This document shows, one piece after another, positions 60,545 to 64,000 of a DNA stretch of 64,000 bases. The stretch lies in contig NZ_CP114291.2 in NCBI RefSeq assembly GCF_027111355.2, positions 2,046,001 to 2,110,000 on the forward strand, given 5' to 3'. This stretch comes from Flavobacterium eburneipallidum (GTDB taxonomy: Bacteria > Bacteroidota > Bacteroidia > Flavobacteriales > Flavobacteriaceae). Both the position numbers and the translations under genes were made by a program. The stretch's first letter is position 1. Every line of letters starts with the position of its first letter. The notes beneath the pieces were generated by a model that did no database searches, had not been told where the DNA came from, and saw nothing but the letters and a program-made list of their open reading frames with translations.

Positions 60545-61765
60545 TTATTTTACTGTTTTTAAGTAAGCTGCTGGATTTGCTGGATTAAAAACTGTTTTGT
60601 CCATGGTAAGTGAAAACGGTTTCATATCGTCAGCAGGTACTTTTACTTTCATACTTGCAGCTACTTGTTTGTATAAATCGGTAAGAATTAATTTGTCGGC
60701 AATAGCTTTGTAATCAGGAGCTGTTTTTAAGTATCCAAAACGTACGTATTGTGCCATGGCCCAGATAGCATGTGATTTGCGTGGGAAGTTTACTAAACCA
60801 CCTTTGTGGAAAGCCATTTGATCTCCTTTGTATATTTTTTTACCTAAATTGCAACCTAAATTGTATTCTCCATTTAATCGGTCTTCGATAACATCGTTGT
60901 TGGCATTTACATAAGGTGCTTTGCCAATAATATCAGCCGTTTTTTTACGATTTGCAGGAACGTCTAGCCACATACATGCTTCCATTACAGCTTTCATAAC
61001 TTTAATCAAATCTGCTTTTCTTTTTGCACTAAAATCTTTGTTTACTACCAATGCTTTTTCTGGGTGATCTTTCCAAATATCTTGAGTTGCAATTTGAGTA
61101 AATCCTATTTTTTGCATTGCAGCTACACCTCCCCAAGGTTCTCCTACACAAAATCCGTCCATATTACCTACTTTCATATTAGCAACCATTTGCGGAGGTG
61201 GAATGGTGATAATTTTAGAAGTTTTTTGATTGATATTTGCTAATGCTAACCAGTTACGCAACCATAAATCGTGAGTTCCACCTGGAAAAGTCATGGCAAA
61301 TGTTACTTCTTTTTCGGCTTTTAATTTAGAAGCTACCACAGGACCAGCTTTAGCCATATCTTTAAAACCTACTTTTCCACAAAAATCATTTGATAATGTT
61401 ATGGCTTGACCATTGGTATTCAACATCATGGCAATTTTCATTTCTGAACCTGCTTTTCCACCAACACCAGTGTACACTGAAAAAGGCATAGAATACAAGC
61501 AATGCGCTCCGTCCAATTCGCCGGTCAAGATTTTATCTCTCACATTGGCCCAAGAAGATTCTTTGGTGACAATTACTTCTACACCATATTTTTTGAACAA
61601 TCCTAATTCTTTTGCCATAACGATTGGCGAACAATCGGTTAGTGGAATAAATCCAAGTTTTATAGGTTCTTGGGCGTTTACTGTCGTGAAAGCTGTGCTC
61701 ACTGCTACTGCCAAAACCAATACTGATTTTGTTAATGTTGCTATTTGTTTTTGTATCATTTTCAT
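60545..61765 (-). CDS. nrtA: Nitrate-type ABC transporter substrate-binding protein
   Basis: The 406-aa protein has a signal peptide (ending near TTVNAQEP) and the NrtA/CmpA-like pattern: KLGFIPLTDCSPIVMAKELG, AHCLYSMPFSVYTGVGGKAG, FPGGTHDLWLRNWLALANIN and DGFCVGEPWGG. It should bind nitrate, nitrite or bicarbonate in the periplasm. The GFIPLTD opening is that of the nitrate/bicarbonate group, not the aliphatic sulfonate group. First ABC gene of the operon. Confidence 0.88.
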   Translation of the reverse strand: MKMIQKQIATLTKSVLVLAVAVSTAFTTVNAQEPIKLGFIPLTDCSPIVMAKELGLFKKYGVEVIVTKESSWANVRDKILTGELDGAHCLYSMPFSVYTGVGGKAGSEMKIAMMLNTNGQAITLSNDFCGKVGFKDMAKAGPVVASKLKAEKEVTFAMTFPGGTHDLWLRNWLALANINQKTSKIITIPPPQMVANMKVGNMDGFCVGEPWGGVAAMQKIGFTQIATQDIWKDHPEKALVVNKDFSAKRKADLIKVMKAVMEACMWLDVPANRKKTADIIGKAPYVNANNDVIEDRLNGEYNLGCNLGKKIYKGDQMAFHKGGLVNFPRKSHAIWAMAQYVRFGYLKTAPDYKAIADKLILTDLYKQVAASMKVKVPADDMKPFSLTMDKTVFNPANPAAYLKTVK

Positions 61766-61792
61766 CTGTATAAAATTTAAAAATTTGTAGTA

Positions 61793-63061
61793 TTATTTTT
61801 TTGTGGAAAAAACTTGAGGATTGATGTTTATCATCAAATATGCCCAGTTATTTGTACTATCGTTTAATCCTGTTCCTCCTTTTAAGGCAACCATTGAATC
61901 TGAAGCAAACATTTGAGAATATCCAGCAATTAAGGTAATGTCTTTGTATGCTTTGTAAACCGCAGTTACATCAATCTCTGTTCCTAGGTATGAATCTTGT
62001 TCTACACCAGCAGAAACAATTTTGTTAGGAGCTGAAAAAATGTGAGGAGCAACTGATAAATTCACTTTTTTGATTGGAAAATCTAGTTTTAATGTAATGT
62101 CACTCAAACCTACAGAATTAGCATGATTTCCCACATAGAAATAATCCATAAAACCGTTGAAGGCGTGGTTTGTACCAAATAATGGGGCGAAAGATTTTAC
62201 AACTGTCGATGTTGAATTTTGATCTTTACCTGATAAGAATTCATATCCTAAAGTTGCTTTAAATTTTGGAGTAAATGCGTATCCTAAATTTACAGCTGCT
62301 TCCCAAGCTGATACAGTATTTTTGCCTATTTTACCAGTTTGTCCATATAAGCTATAATCAATTCCAAGTTTTTTTCCGTCATATTTAGCATAAGTTCCAA
62401 AAGTTTGGAAATAATTCAACCCTATTTCAGTTGGTGTTTTCAAGTATTCTCTTCCTACATTTATGGCTAATAAACTAAAATTTAGTTTTTTGATATTCGA
62501 ATGATACCAAGCATATTGCATATCCTTAAAAATGTCTGTTGCATAAGGTGTTGCAGCGGCTACTTTGGCTTCTGAATTAGCATTCAATGCAAAACCTAAA
62601 TCCAATTGACTTTTTGCACCTTTGTATTTGATTAAAGCAGCATCAAAACTACGACCTTGTGTTGCCCAATCTAGTCCACCTATTATTCTTTGGTTGTCAT
62701 AAGACAAAGTTTGACGACCTAATTTTGTACTCCATTTTTCAGTGAATTTGTATTCTGCATACGCTTCAAAAGCAGCTACTCCATTTTTACTAGCAAGTGG
62801 TGTGGTATTTACATCTCCCCAGGTACTGATGTTTTGAAGTGAAAGTTTTACAGTTAATTTGTTGTCACCGTAATTCAAATTTACTCTAGAACGATTTCCT
62901 ATAAAAGAAGTGTGTTCTGTTGTTGGTGTTATTAATGTACCAAATCCATTGGTGTACTCAAAACGAGGTCTAATTTGAATATCAGCTTTAAAATCCTGTG
63001 CCAATACATTTCCAGTGATTAATCCTAATAACGGTAGATAAATTGATTTTGTAATTTTCAT
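61793..63061 (-). CDS. Alginate-export-type porin
   Basis: The 422-aa protein has a signal peptide (to about GNVLAQ) and an outer-membrane barrel of the alginate_exp family: DIQIRPRFEYTNGFGTLITP, RSRVNLNYGDNKLTVKLSLQ, KLGRQTLSYDNQRIIGGLDW. It is the gene upstream of nrtA, 27 nt away, so it is probably the outer-membrane channel for the same anion. Its end is the expected short terminal segment rather than a clear aromatic. Confidence 0.85.
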   Translation of the reverse strand: MKITKSIYLPLLGLITGNVLAQDFKADIQIRPRFEYTNGFGTLITPTTEHTSFIGNRSRVNLNYGDNKLTVKLSLQNISTWGDVNTTPLASKNGVAAFEAYAEYKFTEKWSTKLGRQTLSYDNQRIIGGLDWATQGRSFDAALIKYKGAKSQLDLGFALNANSEAKVAAATPYATDIFKDMQYAWYHSNIKKLNFSLLAINVGREYLKTPTEIGLNYFQTFGTYAKYDGKKLGIDYSLYGQTGKIGKNTVSAWEAAVNLGYAFTPKFKATLGYEFLSGKDQNSTSTVVKSFAPLFGTNHAFNGFMDYFYVGNHANSVGLSDITLKLDFPIKKVNLSVAPHIFSAPNKIVSAGVEQDSYLGTEIDVTAVYKAYKDITLIAGYSQMFASDSMVALKGGTGLNDSTNNWAYLMININPQVFSTKK

Positions 63062-63447
63062 AATAGTTCTTGTTTTTGTTTGTAATTGTTTTGATTAAGT
63101 ATGAAGCAAATTTACGTAAGTATTAATACTTATATACTACGTAAAATACAGGTCAAAACAGTTTTTTAACACTAGAAAAAACGTAAATATGTTGGTTTTT
63201 TTTCTGTTTTATGGCAGAATTAAGACGTAAATAGTATTATTTCAGGTATTTACAGAACATAAATACCTAGTAATATATACGTACTAATGAGGGTTGGTTT
63301 TAATAAAAACAAAGATTTTAGACTTTAATAATCTAAAAAAATAGAATTATCTTGTAAAAAATAGAAGAATGTAGTCTTTTGGTCTTATAGACTACGTATT
63401 TTTTTTGGAAGAAGATGGGTAGAAACAAAGAATTTTGAGCTAGCAAA
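63062..63447. promoter_or_regulatory. Control region of the nitrate operon, with TACGTAA motifs
   Basis: TACGTAA occurs at 63113-63119 and 63138-63144 (25 bp apart), with a palindrome aagtattaatactt (63118-63131) between. Related ACGTA sites occur at 63181, 63224, 63278 and 63393. A 9-bp inverted repeat aggtattta/taaatacct is at 63244-63268 and a hairpin gtagtct/agactac at 63371-63395. This is a plausible regulator-binding region; the Crp/Fnr gene next to it is the obvious candidate protein. Confidence 0.45.
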
Positions 63448-64000
63448 CTATTTATGTTCTCTAATTTCGGCTTTAAGTTTATCTACTTGAAGTAAGCCAA
63501 TTTTTTTGCCAACAGTTTTGATAAGTGCTTCTTTTTTTAGGCTTGAGAGTACACGTATGACTTGTTCGTCAGTAGTTCCAGCAAAATCAGCAATTTCTTT
63601 TCGGGACAAATCAAGCTCGATCACACCATTAGTTTGACCAAATTTTCGATGAATGTATAATAAGGTATCAATTACACGTTCTCTCACATTCATTTGAGCA
63701 ATTTTTCGAATGTTATTCTCGCTTTTGTTTAATTCCTCAGCGTAAAAAAGCATTAGATCATAAGTAAATTCAGGGACAGTTTTTAAAATCTCGAGCATAT
63801 CTTCGTTGCTAAAATTACATAACAAAGTGTCTTCCAAGGCATAAGCGCCAATAAGATAACGCTTGCTTGTACCAAAACCTCTAAAACCAACAGTGTCTCC
63901 TTCTTTAGTCAATCGAACAATTTGTTCTTTGCCGTGAATACCTGTTTTTACAGTTTTTACTTTTCCTTTAAAGATAAAATATAGTCCTTGAATTGGCGCA
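63448..64000 (-). CDS. Crp/Fnr-family regulator, truncated by the window edge
   Basis: The frame is open to the right edge: reading leftwards from 64000 it gives APIQGLYFIFKGKVKTVKTG and then IHGKEQIVRLTKEGDTVGFR, i.e. the beta-roll of a cNMP-binding domain. The TTG-initiated reading at 63912 is therefore internal. The C-terminal HTH includes LSRKEIADFAGTTDEQVIRV. The N-terminus lies beyond 64000. It is next to the porin and nitrate ABC operon and may regulate it. Confidence 0.85.
   Translation of the reverse strand, partial: APIQGLYFIFKGKVKTVKTGIHGKEQIVRLTKEGDTVGFRGFGTSKRYLIGAYALEDTLLCNFSNEDMLEILKTVPEFTYDLMLFYAEELNKSENNIRKIAQMNVRERVIDTLLYIHRKFGQTNGVIELDLSRKEIADFAGTTDEQVIRVLSSLKKEALIKTVGKKIGLLQVDKLKAEIREHK

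Overview
The window is AT-rich DNA from a member of the Bacteroidota, most likely a Flavobacterium or a close relative. The evidence is promoters of the Bacteroidota type (TTTG, 19-21 nt, TAnnTTTG, clearest upstream of rpsA at 55990-56020), near absence of Shine-Dalgarno sequences, a TonB receptor with a CarboxypepD_reg-like domain, DUF4270 and DUF4907 proteins, and the gene content of the right half. No rRNA or complete tRNA was seen, and no CRISPR array.

Positions 1 to about 36.9 kb look like an integrated genomic island. It opens with a tyrosine recombinase gene broken by an in-frame stop, and an 18/20 direct repeat (81-100 and 36890-36909) brackets it. No relaxase, coupling protein or Tra gene was recognised, so it is not a complete conjugative element. 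The left third (1.7-17 kb) is a metabolic and regulatory array: five classical or extended short-chain dehydrogenases, one NmrA-like protein, three AraC-family regulators, one HxlR and one Crp/Fnr regulator, a TonB receptor, a Tat-signal metallo-beta-lactamase-fold protein and two DoxX-like proteins. Three promoters in this array share the same architecture: two TTTGRCTA-type half-sites exactly 21 bp apart, then a TTTG box at a fixed distance. One of the three drives a decapitated dehydrogenase. That remnant and an AraC 3' remnant 1.7 kb downstream mark the two edges of a replaced segment.

The middle (17-25 kb and on to 32.4 kb) carries an outer-membrane phospholipase A, an RteC-like protein, an excisionase-like HTH protein, a winged-helix-type protein and a DnaC-like ATPase. 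A dense defence region follows: a DUF4297-type nuclease with a HerA-type ATPase, an AbiEi/AbiEii type IV toxin-antitoxin pair behind a symmetric four-half-site operator, a 999-aa TOTE-type primase-helicase, two small conserved proteins, and an XRE / ImmA-IrrE / PIN operon.

From 32.7 to 33.9 kb lies a non-coding stretch of successive long imperfect inverted repeats. Two of the hairpins are related copies whose stems differ by compensating changes. The right end of the island (34-36.7 kb) holds a DUF6943-like protein, a four-gene cassette (252-aa protein, DUF5675 protein, two small hydrophobic proteins) and a small DNA-binding-like protein.

From 37 kb onward the window looks like core chromosome: cupin, GMP reductase, a DUF4270 lipoprotein with an outer-membrane protein, a divergent operon (barrel protein, Kelch lipoprotein, DUF4907, LytS/LytR two-component pair), an ABC-F protein, pyrR-pyrB, an STAS-like protein with ribonuclease Z, pdxH, a repeat-containing candidate small RNA, a nucleoside transporter, a copper-binding four-helix bundle protein, rpsA, a chlorite dismutase-family protein, a nitrate-type ABC transporter with a porin, and a Crp/Fnr regulator cut by the right edge.
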